From CADEFQ01 sp035433705 (GTDB lineage Bacteria; Pseudomonadota; Gammaproteobacteria; Steroidobacterales; Steroidobacteraceae), in contig DAORVK010000006.1 in assembly GCA_035433705.1 (NCBI GenBank), forward strand, positions 1 through 64,000: a stretch of DNA of 64,000 nucleotides, in the 5' to 3' direction. Below, piece after piece: positions 44,259 through 52,416 of this stretch. The notes beneath the pieces were generated by a model. That model had not been told where the DNA came from. It did no database searches and saw nothing but the letters and a program-made list of their open reading frames with translations. The position numbers were made by a program, and so were the translations under genes. Numbering within the stretch: the first letter of the stretch is position 1; the number at the start of each line of letters is the position of its first letter.

Positions 44259-45763
44259 TTCACGCCGCCCATCAGGCGTTTCGCGAAGGGCGAGATCAGG
44301 AACATCACCGCACCGCCGATGGCGCCCCACCAGAAGATGCCGAGGAACTGGTGAGGCATCGCCGCGATGTTGTTCGGGTCGAACTCGCCCGCGAACTGGC
44401 CCGCGAGGTTGTTGCCGATCGCGGTCGCGAGGAACCACACGCCGAGCGCCTGGCCGACGAAACGCGTGGGCGCGAGCTTCGTCATCGAGGAGAGTCCAAC
44501 CGGCGAGAGACACAGCTCGCCGAAGGTGTGGAAGAGATAGGTGAAGACGAGCCACGTGGGTAGCACCTTCTCGCCCGCGACGACATACTGCGCGGCGAAG
44601 AACATCACGACGAAACCGATACCCATCAGCACGAGGCCGAGCGCGAACTTGACCGGCGCCGACGGGTCGAGGTTGCGCTTGCCGAGCGCGACCCAGAGCG
44701 CCGCGAACACTGGCGAGAAGATGATGATGAAGAGCGGGTTGACGTTCTGCAGGACACCCGCCGGCATCAGCCAGCCGCCGATCTGCCGGTCCGTGTGCCG
44801 GTCCGCGAAAATGTTGAGCGACGCCCCCGCCTGCTCGAAGCCCGCCCAGAACATTGCGCAGGCGATGAAGAGCGCGAGCATCACGAGCACGCGCTTGCGC
44901 TCGGCCGTATCGAGACCCGCGAAGAAGAGCATGTACGCAAAATAGCCGGCGGCAAATGCGCTGATTGCCCAGAACGAGCTTTCGAGGAGATCCACGGGGT
45001 CGACGTGGATGCGGCCCGCAATGGCGAGCAGCACGATGGCGACGATCGCGGTGACGATCGCGGCAACGATCCACCACGCGCGTCTCGTGGTGGCGGGATC
45101 CGCGTCCGACATGCCCGGCTCGACGCCTGCGTGCCCGAGATAGCGGCGCGTCACGGCGAACTGCGCCAGCCCGAAAAACATGCCGACCGCGGGGGCCGCG
45201 AAGCCCATGCGCCAGCCGAAGTGGTCGGCGAGAATGGGCACGAGCGTCGATCCGAGGAACGCGCCGACATTGATGCCCATGTAGAAGATGTAGTAGCCGG
45301 CGTCGCGGCGCGCGCCGCCTTCAGGGTAGAGCTGCGCGACGATCGCGCTGATATTCGGCTTCAGGAGCCCGACGCCGAATACGATCAGCATCAGGCCGAG
45401 GAAGAAGAGCGATTTGGAGCCGGTGGCGAGCAGGGCGTTGCCGACCATGATCAGGATGCCGCCCCACCACACCGCGCGTTGCGCGCCGGTGAGCCGGTCG
45501 GCGATCCAGCCGCCGGCGAGTGAGAGCAGGTAGGTGCCGGAGATATAGAGCCCGTAGATCGCGTTGCCGGTGCGATCGTCGACACCGAGACCGCCTTCCT
45601 CGATCGACGCGACGAGAAACAGCACGAGAATCGCGCGCATCCCGTAGTAGGTGAAGCGTTCCCACATTTCGGTGAAGAAGAGCGTTGCGAGCCCGCGCGG
45701 ATGTCCGAAGAACGCCCGGCCCGAATCCCCCGCGACCACTGTCGTCGACATCGAATCGGCCAT
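44255..45763 (-). CDS. POT family proton-dependent di/tripeptide transporter
   Basis: The 502-residue major-facilitator-type protein carries FTEMWERFTYYGMRAIL, the ExxERFxYY motif that couples protons to peptide transport in TM1. GINVGAFLGSTLVPILADHFGWR in the TM5 region is another POT signature (shown in part). It has 12-14 hydrophobic helices. It imports di- and tripeptides. Translation of the M2 peptidase is coupled to it through GTGA. Start ATG 45763 or 45751. Confidence 0.93.
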   Translation of the reverse strand: MADSMSTTVVAGDSGRAFFGHPRGLATLFFTEMWERFTYYGMRAILVLFLVASIEEGGLGVDDRTGNAIYGLYISGTYLLSLAGGWIADRLTGAQRAVWWGGILIMVGNALLATGSKSLFFLGLMLIVFGVGLLKPNISAIVAQLYPEGGARRDAGYYIFYMGINVGAFLGSTLVPILADHFGWRMGFAAPAVGMFFGLAQFAVTRRYLGHAGVEPGMSDADPATTRRAWWIVAAIVTAIVAIVLLAIAGRIHVDPVDLLESSFWAISAFAAGYFAYMLFFAGLDTAERKRVLVMLALFIACAMFWAGFEQAGASLNIFADRHTDRQIGGWLMPAGVLQNVNPLFIIIFSPVFAALWVALGKRNLDPSAPVKFALGLVLMGIGFVVMFFAAQYVVAGEKVLPTWLVFTYLFHTFGELCLSPVGLSSMTKLAPTRFVGQALGVWFLATAIGNNLAGQFAGEFDPNNIAAMPHQFLGIFWWGAIGGAVMFLISPFAKRLMGGVK

Positions 45764-45793
45764 TTTGAGGCTCTCTTGTGTGTGCCCGGCGCG

Positions 45794-45812
45794 CGGCGCC
45801 GTGATGGCGCCG
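45794..45812. terminator. Hairpin CGGCGCC-N5-GGCGCCG
   Basis: Perfect 7-bp arms in the gap between tatC and the POT gene. No T-tract follows, so it may be part of a weak or factor-dependent terminator of the tat operon, or only a structured leader of the POT mRNA. Confidence 0.3.
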
Positions 45813-45827
45813 GAGTGTGACCGATGT

Positions 45828-45847
45828 TGCCTTGCGCCAGCAAGGCA
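45828..45847. terminator. Hairpin TGCCTTGC-N4-GCAAGGCA
   Basis: Perfect 8-bp arms with a 4-nt loop, 15 bp after the tatC stop on the minus strand. It is a likely end point for tatABC transcription, though without a clear U-tract. Confidence 0.4.
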
Positions 45848-45861
45848 GCAGCCACGCAGCC

Positions 45862-46632
45862 CTAAGGTGAGTCCGCGGAGTCCTGCCGGGCGTCGGCGCG
45901 ACGCACTTTCTGCATGATGCGCGCCATCACGAGCCCGCCTTCATAGAGGAGGTACATCGGTATCGCCATGATGCACTGGGATATCGCGTCGGGGGGCGTC
46001 AGGAACGCAGCGACCACGAAAATGCCGATCAGCACGTAGCCGCGCGCCTGCACCAGTTTCTCGACGGTCACGAGTCCGGCAAGCACCGCGAGCACCACTG
46101 CAACCGGCATCTCGAAGGCGACGCCGAAAGCGAAGAACATCGTCAGCACGAAATCCATGTAGCTCGAGATGTCGGTCATCATCGTGACGCCGGCCGGTGT
46201 CGTTTTCGTGAAGAACTCGAACATCACCGGAAACACCGCAAAGTAGGCGAACGCGGTGCCGACATAGAACAACAGGATCGAGGAGACGAGGAGCGGCAGG
46301 CCGAAGCGTCGCTCGCGGCGGTAGAGTCCGGGCGCGATGAAGGCCCATATCTGGTAGAGCACCACCGGCATCGCAAAGTAGAGCGCGACGAAGAACGCGA
46401 GCTTGAACGGCGTCATGAACGGCGAGATCACGCTCGTCGCGATCAGCGTGGCGCCCTTCGGCAGCTTCTCGAGCAGCGGCTGGGCGAGGAACGTGAAGAG
46501 CTCGTTCGAGTAGATCGCGCAGGGGACGAATACGATGATCACTGCGATAAAGGCGCGCAGCAGCCGATCGCGCAGCTCGAGCAGGTGCGAGACGAGCGTG
46601 CCTTCGGCAAGTCGTTCAGGTTCCTCGCTCAT
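45862..46632 (-). CDS. tatC: Sec-independent translocase subunit TatC
   Basis: The 256-residue protein has six membrane helices. LVSHLLELRDRLLRAF is the conserved N-terminal cytosolic segment that binds twin-arginine signals, and APGLYRRERRFGLPLLVSS is another family block. With TatA and TatB it exports folded proteins, such as the Tat-type dipeptidase encoded at 16031. Its start overlaps the tatB end by 17 bp. The last ten residues are polar and aspartate-rich. Confidence 0.96.
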   Translation of the reverse strand: MSEEPERLAEGTLVSHLLELRDRLLRAFIAVIIVFVPCAIYSNELFTFLAQPLLEKLPKGATLIATSVISPFMTPFKLAFFVALYFAMPVVLYQIWAFIAPGLYRRERRFGLPLLVSSILLFYVGTAFAYFAVFPVMFEFFTKTTPAGVTMMTDISSYMDFVLTMFFAFGVAFEMPVAVVLAVLAGLVTVEKLVQARGYVLIGIFVVAAFLTPPDAISQCIMAIPMYLLYEGGLVMARIMQKVRRADARQDSADSP

Positions 46633-47077
46633 GGTCCGCGGCTGGGGGCAGTGGATCGGCGGTGGCCGGCGGCGCATCCGCNNNNNNNNNNNNNNNNNNN
46701 NNNNNNNNNNNNNNNNNNNNNNNNNNNNNNNNNNNNNNNNNNNNNNNNNNNNNNNNNNNNNNNNNNNNNNNNNNNNNNNNNGCGTCGGCGTGGCTCACGT
46801 CGGCGCGTGCCACATCGTCCTCGGGCTGGTAATACTTCTCCGCCACCGGCGGTGGCGCTGTCGGCGACGGCGCTGGTTGGGCAGCGGGCTGGCGGGGCTT
46901 TGATTCCTCGAGGATCGTCTCCTCCTCGAGCTGCTCGCGGAACTGGCGCGCCATCGCGCGCGCGCGACCGAGCCAGCGCCCCACCTGCGAGGCGAGGCGC
47001 GGCAGCTTCTCCGGGCCGAGCACGATCAATGCCAGCGCAAAGATCAGCAGCAGCTCGGTGAAGCCGACCTCGAACAT
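46616..47077 (-). CDS. tatB: Sec-independent translocase subunit TatB, interrupted by assembly gap
   Basis: The N-terminus MFEVGFTELLLIFALALIVLGPEKLPRL is typical TatB (shown here as family signature): one helix, hinge and Glu/Pro, then an amphipathic helix (about 25-60). A proline/alanine-rich tail follows. 100 N (46682-46781) lie in this variable tail, so the true length and frame across the gap are unknown; the distal frame (ADAPPATADPL ... DHERGT) is consistent with a TatB tail and overlaps the tatC start. Confidence 0.9.
   Translation of the reverse strand: MFEVGFTELLLIFALALIVLGPEKLPRLASQVGRWLGRARAMARQFREQLEEETILEESKPRQPAAQPAPSPTAPPPVAEKYYQPEDDVARADVSHADXXXXXXXXXXXXXXXXXXXXXXXXXXXXXXXXXXADAPPATADPLPPAADHERGT
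46682..46781. other. Assembly gap (100 N) inside tatB
   Basis: Exactly 100 N, probably a placeholder. The flanking sequence is GC-rich and codes for a proline/alanine tail, the kind of tract that often breaks assemblies. Confidence 0.98.
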
Positions 47078-47099
47078 CGCGTCGTAAGGCGGCGGCCGG

Positions 47100-47348
47100 T
47101 CAGGCGCCGCGGTCGATCTTGCTGTCGGCGTCGCGCTTGGCGACTTCCGGGAACTCGGCGTCCTTGTCGTCGGACTTGATCTGCTTCACGTCGCCGGTGC
47201 CGCCCTCGGCTTCACCCTCGCCCATCGACTTCTTGAAGCCACGCACGGCCGCACCGAGGTCGGACCCGATGGTCCGCAACTTCTTGGCGCCGAAAACGAG
47301 CAGCACCACCAGCAGGATGATGATGAGCTCGCGCATCCCGATACCCAT
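47100..47348 (-). CDS. tatA: Sec-independent translocase subunit TatA
   Basis: The 82-residue protein has a membrane helix (MRELIIILLVVLLVFGAKKL), the FGAKKLRTIGSDLG hinge and an amphipathic helix with VRGFKKSM, then a charged tail. It forms the Tat pore oligomer. The ATG at 47348 (MGIGMREL) has a GAGG site. It is first in tatABC; tatB follows after 22 bp. Confidence 0.95.
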   Translation of the reverse strand: MGIGMRELIIILLVVLLVFGAKKLRTIGSDLGAAVRGFKKSMGEGEAEGGTGDVKQIKSDDKDAEFPEVAKRDADSKIDRGA

Positions 47349-47429
47349 AAAAACCTCGACAATGCGCACCCGTGCGCATGTGTGCGGATGATAGGCCAAA
47401 AGACGCGCCCCGGCCGGGAAAGTTCGCCG

Positions 47430-47876
47430 TCAGGATGCGTGCGCTTCCAGCCAGAACGTGACGGGACCGTCATTTTCGAGCGCTACCCGCATATGAGCGC
47501 CGAATTCGCCCGCAGCGACCAGCGGATGCCGTGCCCGTGCCTCGGCCACGAAATGTCGGAACAGCGCCTGCGCGGCTTCCGGGGCCGCAGCGGTGCTGAA
47601 GCCGGCGCGGGCGCCCTTGCGCGTATCCGCGGCCAGCGTGAACTGCGGCACGAGCAGCAGCCCGCCAGCCACCTCGACGAGCGAGCGGTTCATGCGGCCC
47701 TCGTCGTCGGGGAACACCCGATAGCCGAGCACGCGTTCCAGCAGGCGCGTCGCCGAGGCCGCGCTGTCGGCCGCCTGGATGCCGATGAGCGCGAGCAGGC
47801 CGTGTTCGATGCGACCGGTAACCCGCTCCCCGACCGTCACCTGCGCGAAGTTGACGCGTTGAATGAGGGCGATCAT
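47430..47876 (-). CDS. dtd: D-aminoacyl-tRNA deacylase
   Basis: The 148-residue enzyme starts MIALIQRVNFAQVTV. It has VPQFTLAADTRKGARAGF, holding the catalytic Thr region and substrate pocket, and GPVTFWLEA at the end. It removes D-amino acids (and glycine from mischarged tRNA-Ala) from tRNAs. Length equals E. coli Dtd (145). It lies 81 bp upstream of tatA on the same strand and is divergent from the cytochrome c gene. Confidence 0.96.
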   Translation of the reverse strand: MIALIQRVNFAQVTVGERVTGRIEHGLLALIGIQAADSAASATRLLERVLGYRVFPDDEGRMNRSLVEVAGGLLLVPQFTLAADTRKGARAGFSTAAAPEAAQALFRHFVAEARARHPLVAAGEFGAHMRVALENDGPVTFWLEAHAS

Positions 47877-47979
47877 CTGTGCCCGATCGTGCCATCTGCC
47901 CGCCCTGCGGGGAAGCGAAGGTGGCAATTCCCGTGCGCAACCCGGTAACATCCGAAGCGATTTTCTGCAGGGGTTCCCC

Positions 47980-48612
47980 ATGTTGCTTGCCAGCCGGATC
48001 ACCGCCGCTCTTGCACTTTCCGCCATCGTCGCCGGCGCCGTGGGTGTCGCCAGGGCGGAAGGCAACGCGGCGCGCGGCAAGGACCTTGCGTATACCTGTC
48101 TTGGCTGTCACGCGGTCGAGAACTACAAGAACGTCTATCCGACCTATAGCGTGCCGAAGTTGACCGGCCAGAACGCGGCGTATATCGCCGCGGCCCTGCA
48201 CGGTTACCAGTCGGGCGATCGCTCGCACGGCACGATGCACGCGCACGCCGCGTCGCTCAGTGATCAGGACATCGACGATATCGCCGCGTTTCTCGGCAGC
48301 GAGCCGCTGAAGCAGACCGGCAAGGCGCCCGATGCGGGCGTCCCGCAGGCGGCCCAGGTCTGTGTCGCTTGCCACGGTGTCGATGGCGTGGCGGTGCTGC
48401 CCGATTACCCGAGCCTCGCCGGCCAGCACGCCGATTACATCGAGCGCGCGCTCGAGGAATACAGGAAGGGCGCCCGCAAGAACCCGATCATGGCGGGCTT
48501 CGTCAGCACGCTGAGCGCCGCCGACATCAAGACAGTCGCCGCGTATTACAGCAGCCAGTCGCCCGGGCTTGAGACGGTGGCGAGACGGGCGTCGCGCTTC
48601 AGCGCCCGCTGA
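47980..48612 (+). CDS. Dihaem cytochrome c (c4-like)
   Basis: The 210-residue protein has a signal peptide (about 1-26, VARAEG) and two haem-binding CxxCH motifs, CLGCH and CVACH, one in each of two similar c-type domains. The probable axial methionines include those of GTMHAHA and KNPIMAGF. It is a periplasmic electron carrier, probably feeding a terminal oxidase. AGGGG lies 7 bases before the ATG at 47980. Its 3' end overlaps the convergent peptidase gene by 14 bp. Confidence 0.9.
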   Translation: MLLASRITAALALSAIVAGAVGVARAEGNAARGKDLAYTCLGCHAVENYKNVYPTYSVPKLTGQNAAYIAAALHGYQSGDRSHGTMHAHAASLSDQDIDDIAAFLGSEPLKQTGKAPDAGVPQAAQVCVACHGVDGVAVLPDYPSLAGQHADYIERALEEYRKGARKNPIMAGFVSTLSAADIKTVAAYYSSQSPGLETVARRASRFSAR

Positions 48613-50422
48613 GACGCTCGAGAAACGCCGCGGCGGTGGTCATCCACGCGTCGCGGCTCGGCTTGCGGCGCAGGACGTGCGCCTCATCTTTCACGCCCAG
48701 ATACCAGACTTCGGCGCCGTTGCCGCGGGCGCTTGCCACGAGACGCTCCGCGTCGAACACCGGGGCGATCGAGTCCTCCACGCCGTGCACCACGAGGAGG
48801 GGCTTGCGCAGCGCGCGCGCATTCGGGATGCGGGCCCATGAAGCGACGCCCGACAGATCGAGGCCGCCGGCCACCCGGTCGCTGTACTGCGCGAGCGAGC
48901 CGAGCGCCACCAGCGCGCCCTGCGACTCGCCCATCAGCACGACCCGTGAACGATCAAGATCGCGCTGCACGCCGATCCACACCAGCAACGAACCAATGTC
49001 ACGGATCGCGTCCTCGCGGCGCGAGTCGCCGAGCAGGGCGAAGCTGCGGCCGTAACCCGCAGCGCCGCGCACATTGGGCGCAACCACGGCGTAACCCAGC
49101 ACATTCACGGTGAGCTGTGTGAAGGCGTCGAAGCCGGGGCGCCCCTGCTCGTCGGGACCGCTCGCGATGCGCACGAGCACCGGATGCGGGCCTGGCGTGC
49201 GAGGCTTGTAGACCCACGCGGGCAAGGTGCGCGCGCTGCCGTTGACGCGATCCCAGGTCGGGAAGCTGATCAGCTCCGGTGTCACGAAGGCGGCCGGGTC
49301 GATCGGCCCGGGTTCACTCTGCGTCCAGCGCGTGAGCGTGTGGGTGGCCGGTTCGTAAACGTAGGCATCGGGCGGCTGCGTTGCGCTCCCGGCTGTCATG
49401 GCGAGGCGCCCGCCGGCGTGATCGAAGGCGAGATTTGCGATGCGGCCGGCGGGCAGGTCTGCGGGCGCGAGCTCGTTGCGCGCGATCTGATCGATCACCG
49501 TGAGCCGGCTGACTCCGGCGACGTTCGCGACGAATGCGAGATAGCGGCCATCCGGTGAAACCGCAAAGCTCTCGATGTCCCAGGGAATCTCCGCGGTGAG
49601 CGGGCGTAGCGTGTTCGCGACCGGATCAAGGTACTGCAGGCGCGCGTAGTCATCCTCGAACGGCGCAATGAGATAAATGCCGCGGCCATCCGGCGCAAAG
49701 CGCGCGGCGCGCACGCGTCCCGGCGGCGATGGCAGCGCAATCTGCGCGATGCCGCCGGTCGCCGCGTCTGCGAGCCAGAGTTCGCTCTGCTGCGGATTGG
49801 CATCATTCTCGAGGAGCAGCCGCGCGCCGTCGGGCGACCAGTCGAGCGGCCGCCAGCTCCTCTCTCCTGCGGCCACGAAAAGGCGGGCGTGAAGGTTGCC
49901 GCCCGGCTCGAAGGCGACGATATCCCGGTGCATGCCGTCGGCAGCAACACCCTGGACAGCGACGATCTTGCCGTCGGGCGACCACACCAAGGCGTCGGTG
50001 CGGACCACGGAGCCCGTCACGCGCGCTGTGCTGTGATCCGCGAAGCGCCAGACCCACAGCTGCGGCGGAGCGCCCGCGACGGTGGTCGCGAACGGCACGC
50101 CCGTCGCGCCTGGCGCGGGTGACGCGTTGGCTGCGAGCACTTCGGCACCGTAGGTTAGCTGCTCGCGCGCGCCGAGAGGCGCGGCAACCCTGTGCAGTTG
50201 GTCGGTCTCGGCGAATCGCGTCGTCACGAGCATCGAGCCGTCGGGAAGCCAGCCGCGAAATTCCGCCGAACGCGCCTGCAGCCACGGCGCGACCCGTTCG
50301 GTGAGCGCGGCAGAGACGCCCGGGACGCCGTCGAGTATCAGGTTGCCGCGTTCTTCCCGCGCGGCCTGCGCCGGCAGGGTCGCGAGGACGACGAGAAGCA
50401 GGGCCGGATATGATCGCCGCAT
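48599..50422 (-). CDS. Prolyl oligopeptidase-like peptidase (S9 family), secreted
   Basis: About 607 residues. A signal peptide (cut near LPAQA, residue 19) is followed by a WD40-like beta-propeller (WSPDGKIVAV, DWSPDGARLLL, FAPDGRGIYLI, VSPDGRYLAFV) and a C-terminal alpha/beta-hydrolase domain. The nucleophile is the Ser of MGESQGALV, with Asp in HGVEDSIAP and His in DEAHVL. The usual GGSxGG loop is GESQGA. It would cleave peptides in the periplasm. Its start codon is only 6 bp from that of the divergent MBL gene. Confidence 0.9.
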   Translation of the reverse strand: MRRSYPALLLVVLATLPAQAAREERGNLILDGVPGVSAALTERVAPWLQARSAEFRGWLPDGSMLVTTRFAETDQLHRVAAPLGAREQLTYGAEVLAANASPAPGATGVPFATTVAGAPPQLWVWRFADHSTARVTGSVVRTDALVWSPDGKIVAVQGVAADGMHRDIVAFEPGGNLHARLFVAAGERSWRPLDWSPDGARLLLENDANPQQSELWLADAATGGIAQIALPSPPGRVRAARFAPDGRGIYLIAPFEDDYARLQYLDPVANTLRPLTAEIPWDIESFAVSPDGRYLAFVANVAGVSRLTVIDQIARNELAPADLPAGRIANLAFDHAGGRLAMTAGSATQPPDAYVYEPATHTLTRWTQSEPGPIDPAAFVTPELISFPTWDRVNGSARTLPAWVYKPRTPGPHPVLVRIASGPDEQGRPGFDAFTQLTVNVLGYAVVAPNVRGAAGYGRSFALLGDSRREDAIRDIGSLLVWIGVQRDLDRSRVVLMGESQGALVALGSLAQYSDRVAGGLDLSGVASWARIPNARALRKPLLVVHGVEDSIAPVFDAERLVASARGNGAEVWYLGVKDEAHVLRRKPSRDAWMTTAAAFLERLSGR

Positions 50423-50428
50423 CAGGAT

Positions 50429-51382
50429 ATGGTGACACACCAGACAATAGTGCGCGGACTCGACGACATCACCGCGATCGACGCGGGCTACGTGCGGCGA
50501 GGCCTGGCGGCGATTCATGTGATCGAGCAGGGCGGGCGCGCTGCGCTCGTCGATACGGGCACCACTCATTCCGTACCGCAGGTGCTCGAGGCCCTGGCGT
50601 CGCTCGGCCACGAGCCCGGCGACGTCGACTTCGTGCTGCTGACGCACGTGCACCTCGACCACGCGGGCGGCGCCGGTGCGTTCATGCGCGCACTGCCCAA
50701 CGCGACGCTCGTCGTGCATCCGCGCGGCGCCCCGCACATGATCGATCCGGCGAAACTCGTCGCGGCATCGATCGAAGTCTATGGCGAGGCGCGTTACCGC
50801 GAGCTGTATGGAGAGATCGCTCCGATCGACGCAACGCGCGTGCGCACGACGCAGGACGGCGAGCAGCTCGCGCTCGCCGGACGCGTGCTCGAGTTCTGGT
50901 TCACGCCGGGTCACGCGCTGCACCATCAGGCGATAGTCGATCACGCGTCGCGCACGATTTTCACCGGCGATACCTTCGGCCTCTCGTACCGGGAGTTCGA
51001 TACGGCGCGGGGTGCCTTCATTCTTCCGACCACGACGCCCACGCAGTTCGACCCGCAGCAGCTTGCGTCCTCGGTCGCGCGCATCGCCGCCTGGCGCCCG
51101 CGCGCGGTGCACCTGACGCACTATGCCCGTGTCGACGACGTCGCACGGCTGGCCGCCGACATGACGCTGCAGGTGCGTGCGTTTGCCGCGATGGCGGAGC
51201 ACCATGCCGATGCTGCCGACCGGCGCGCGTGCATCCGGGCGGACATGCGCACGCTGCTGCGTGAGCGTAGCCTCGCGCACGGCTGCGCGATGAGCGAGGC
51301 GCAGTTCGACGCCTTGCTCGCCGATGATCTCGACCTCAACACCGACGGTCTCCTCGCCTGGCTCGGCCGCCGCGGACTATGA
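50429..51382 (+). CDS. MBL-fold metallo-hydrolase
   Basis: The 317-residue protein has the metallo-beta-lactamase-fold motif LTHVHLDHAGG, later ligands in TPGHALHH and FTGDTFGLSY, and HLTHYARVDD. The C-terminal 80 residues form a helical extension. The substrate is unknown; glyoxalase-II-like thioesters or other esters are possible. Relatives begin near the GYVRRGLAAIHVIEQGG segment, so the real start may be a GTG at 50432 or 50450 instead of ATG 50429. Its stop overlaps the next gene's ATG (ATGA). Confidence 0.87.
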   Translation: MVTHQTIVRGLDDITAIDAGYVRRGLAAIHVIEQGGRAALVDTGTTHSVPQVLEALASLGHEPGDVDFVLLTHVHLDHAGGAGAFMRALPNATLVVHPRGAPHMIDPAKLVAASIEVYGEARYRELYGEIAPIDATRVRTTQDGEQLALAGRVLEFWFTPGHALHHQAIVDHASRTIFTGDTFGLSYREFDTARGAFILPTTTPTQFDPQQLASSVARIAAWRPRAVHLTHYARVDDVARLAADMTLQVRAFAAMAEHHADAADRRACIRADMRTLLRERSLAHGCAMSEAQFDALLADDLDLNTDGLLAWLGRRGL

Positions 51383-52389
51383 TCGGGCGCATGACTGCCC
51401 AGCGCCGCTTCAAGGCTTACCGGATTCACGAAGAGAATCGCAAGATCGTTGCGCGCTTCGAGAGCCTGACGCTCGACGACCTGACGGCGGGCGAAGTCGT
51501 GGTTCGCGTGACGCACTCCGGCATCAACTACAAGGACGCGCTCGCCGCGACCGGCGCGGGGCGCATCCTGCGCCGCTATCCGCTCGTCGGCGGCATCGAC
51601 TTCGCGGGCATCGTCGAGTCCTCGGGCGATGCGCGGTACACGGCGGGTGACCCGGTACTCGTCACGGGTTGCGGGCTTTCGGAAACGGTCGACGGCGGCT
51701 ACAGCGAGATCGCGAGAGTCAGTGGCGATGCCGTGATTCCGCTGCCGCCCGGTCTCGACGCGCTGGGCGCGATGACCATCGGTACCGCGGGATTCACGGC
51801 GGCGCTGGCGATTCATCGCATGGAGCACAACGGCCAGACACCCGCGAAGGGACCGATCGTCGTGACCGGTGCGACCGGTGGCGTCGGCAGCCTTGCGATC
51901 GACATGCTTGCGCGGCGCGGCTACGAAGTCGTCGCCGTGAGCGGCAAAGCGCAACACGCGGAGTACCTGCGTGCGCTTGGGGCCGCGACCGTGCTCGCGC
52001 GGCAGGAGATCGATTACGGATCGAAGCCGCTCGAGGCGGAGCGCTTCGCGGGCGCGATCGACAATGTCGGCGGCGAGATGCTGACCTGGCTCACACGCAC
52101 GGTGGGTTATTGGGGCAACATCGCGAGCGTCGGCCTCGCCGGCAGCCCGAAGCTTGAAACGACGGTAGTGCCTTTCATCCTGCGGGGAGTGAACCTGCTC
52201 GGCATCAATTCGTCCGCGACGCCGCGCGAACCGCGCCTCGCGGTCTGGCAGCGCATCGCCGCAGACCTCGCGCCGCGGCACCTCGATCGCATCCGCGCAC
52301 GCACGATCCGCTTCGACGAACTGCCGGGCGCATTCGGCGCGCTGCTCGAGGGCGGCATGGTGGGCCGAACCGTCGTGGCGATCGGTTGA
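51379..52389 (+). CDS. acuI: Acrylyl-CoA reductase-like MDR oxidoreductase (AcuI/YhdH)
   Basis: About 336 residues of the zinc-independent medium-chain dehydrogenase family. THSGINYKDALAATGAGRILRRYP and VGGIDFAGIV match the YhdH/AcuI subgroup, with the NADPH-binding VVTGATGGVGSLAI (about 155-170). AcuI reduces acryloyl-CoA to propionyl-CoA, which fits the 2-methylcitrate genes downstream. Start ATG 51379 overlaps the MBL stop; ATG 51391 (MTAQRRF) is an alternative. Confidence 0.83.
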   Translation: MIGRMTAQRRFKAYRIHEENRKIVARFESLTLDDLTAGEVVVRVTHSGINYKDALAATGAGRILRRYPLVGGIDFAGIVESSGDARYTAGDPVLVTGCGLSETVDGGYSEIARVSGDAVIPLPPGLDALGAMTIGTAGFTAALAIHRMEHNGQTPAKGPIVVTGATGGVGSLAIDMLARRGYEVVAVSGKAQHAEYLRALGAATVLARQEIDYGSKPLEAERFAGAIDNVGGEMLTWLTRTVGYWGNIASVGLAGSPKLETTVVPFILRGVNLLGINSSATPREPRLAVWQRIAADLAPRHLDRIRARTIRFDELPGAFGALLEGGMVGRTVVAIG

Positions 52390-52404
52390 CCCGCCGGTTT
52401 CCGG

Positions 52405-52410
52405 TACACT
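52405..52410 (+). promoter_or_regulatory. TACACT -10-like hexamer 6 nt before the prpC ATG
   Basis: TACACT, six bases, ATG 52417. A TTGACC lies 13 bp upstream of the hexamer, too close for a standard -35. A leaderless prpCD message is predicted. Confidence 0.4.
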
Positions 52411-52416
52411 CCGCCG

